A DNA stretch of 64,000 bases from CAVPGP01 sp963704025. GTDB taxonomy: Bacteria; Actinomycetota; Thermoleophilia; Gaiellales; Gaiellaceae. The notes beneath the pieces are model-generated. The model made no database searches. It saw only the letters and a list, made by a program, of their open reading frames with translations, and had not been told where the DNA came from. The first letter of the stretch is position 1; every line of letters begins with the position of its first letter. Of this stretch, positions 63,698 through 64,000 are shown piece after piece. The position numbers were made by a program, and so were the translations under genes. The stretch covers positions 248,001-312,000 of the forward strand of contig CAVPGP010000001.1 of the NCBI GenBank assembly GCA_963704025.1, in the 5' to 3' direction.

Positions 63698-63762
63698 CTC
63701 CAAGGGGCTCGCGCCCCACCGGGACCTAAACCCGGCGCGTCTGCCAGTTCCGCCACGCCCGC
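63698..63762 (-). pseudogene. Truncated tRNA-Leu copy 3
   Basis: Same 65-nt fragment as copy 2 with the same abnormal 3' junction. Its upstream flank (TATCCT on the minus strand about 15 bases before) resembles that of the other copies but then diverges, marking the outer edge of the array. Confidence 0.85.
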
Positions 63763-63826
63763 GGACTCCGCTCAGGATAGATCGGCACGGGCTCGCCAGC
63801 CGCCGTCCGGAACCTTGACGAGGGAA

Positions 63827-64000
63827 TCATGCGGCTAGCGCCGCGGGAGCAGGATCGAGCGCCGCCAGTGCGTCGCCGATCGCCTCTGCGAGCACGTCCT
63901 CCGGTGCAGACGAGAAGAGCGGGCTCCCTGGCTCGGTGAGCAGCCGGTCGACGAGGAGCATCCCCCGGACGGAGACGGGGCGCTCCTGATCCTCGAGGCG
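63827..64000 (-). CDS. C-terminus of an unidentified protein (partial)
   Basis: An open frame enters from beyond the window and ends TGA 63827. The 57 visible residues are RLEDQERPVSVRGMLLVDRL, then LTEPGSPLFSSAPEDVLAEA and IGDALAALDPAPAALAA. The Ala/Pro-rich end and helical composition indicate a genuine coding end, but no family can be named. Confidence 0.55.
   Translation of the reverse strand, partial: RLEDQERPVSVRGMLLVDRLLTEPGSPLFSSAPEDVLAEAIGDALAALDPAPAALAA

Larger units (their letters stand above)
63328..63781 (-). repeat. 185-bp tandem repeat containing tRNA-Leu 5' fragments
   Basis: Three units start at 63328, 63513 and 63698 (period exactly 185). Each holds the first 65 nt of the tRNA-Leu gene (acceptor 5' strand through variable arm); only the first unit continues into a true T-arm and acceptor 3' strand. 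Between tRNA pieces each full unit has a hairpin over TTGCGGGC-TTC-GCCCGTGA and a perfect 12-bp inverted repeat CCGATCGAAGTC/GACTTCGATCGG. Units 1 and 2 are almost identical; the third stops after about 84 bases. Confidence 0.9.

Noticed and set aside
63328..63781. CRISPR array at the 3' end of the window
   Set aside because: The repeats are 185 bp long with no variable spacers, contain tRNA sequence, and no cas genes are present.
63308..63781. Integrative element attachment sites at the tRNA-Leu copies
   Set aside because: Attachment-site duplications normally repeat the tRNA 3' end, while here the 5' portion is repeated; no integrase is in the window.

Overview
The window looks like the chromosome of a high-GC (about 70% by eye) actinobacterium, most plausibly class Thermoleophilia (Gaiellales/Solirubrobacterales-like). 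That placement is inference. It rests on actinobacterial families (CGNR zinc-finger regulator, ABATE domain), a complete mreB-mreC-mreD-mrdA-rodA rod-shape set (absent from many actinobacteria), a stand-alone 2-oxoglutarate dehydrogenase E1 rather than the fused mycobacterial type, and tRNA genes without an encoded CCA. Almost all genes lie on the minus strand, and operon junctions are typically four-base stop/start overlaps (ATGA, GTGA, TTGA).

Layout. 0-5.4 kb: a partial Gly/Asp-rich protein, sucA, small membrane proteins, a GNAT enzyme and a secreted protein. 5.4-10.6 kb: a GNAT enzyme and a hydantoinase/5-oxoprolinase operon (CGNR regulator, DUF1028-TPR protein, hyuA, hyuB) facing a divergent small gene across a palindromic promoter. 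11-17.3 kb: tRNA-Ala, rsfS, nadD, obgE, rpmA, rplU and a large RNase E/G. 17.4-25.7 kb: rodA, mrdA, mreD, mreC and mreB, interrupted by arsR/AHSA1 and GNAT genes and carrying two copies of a double-hairpin element. 25.7-32.5 kb: maf, two tandem methyltransferases, ndk, small membrane proteins, folC and valS. 32.6-36.3 kb: glyoxylate-shunt operon aceA-aceB-gntR. 36.3-43.5 kb: a peptide ABC transporter plus gamma-glutamyltransferase operon, riddled with frameshifts that are all single extra bases. 43.5-46.3 kb: a TauE-like exporter in two pieces, a second GntR regulator, and an intact IS481-family insertion sequence with a 6-bp target duplication. 46.3-55.6 kb: a ten-gene operon coupling a branched-chain-amino-acid-type ABC transporter to a hydrolase, acyl-CoA ligase, TetR regulator, KAS III-like enzyme and SDR. 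55.6-57.4 kb: a two-component system. 57.5 kb: a 44-residue Cys/His peptide gene. 57.7-61 kb: clpX, clpP and tig. 61-64 kb: a nitroreductase, a GTPase, gene remnants, and a 185-bp tandem repeat that duplicates the 5' three quarters of a tRNA-Leu gene.

Most novel signals: the tRNA-Leu-derived repeat; a putative GGATCC-centred operator family shared by aceA, opp/ggt and the 44-residue peptide gene (two of these promoters place the sites exactly 52 bp apart); the double-hairpin element in the mre cluster; and the IS whose transposase stop codon comes from its target site. The +1-only frameshift block is more likely an assembly artefact than gene decay, so its genes should be read as probably functional.
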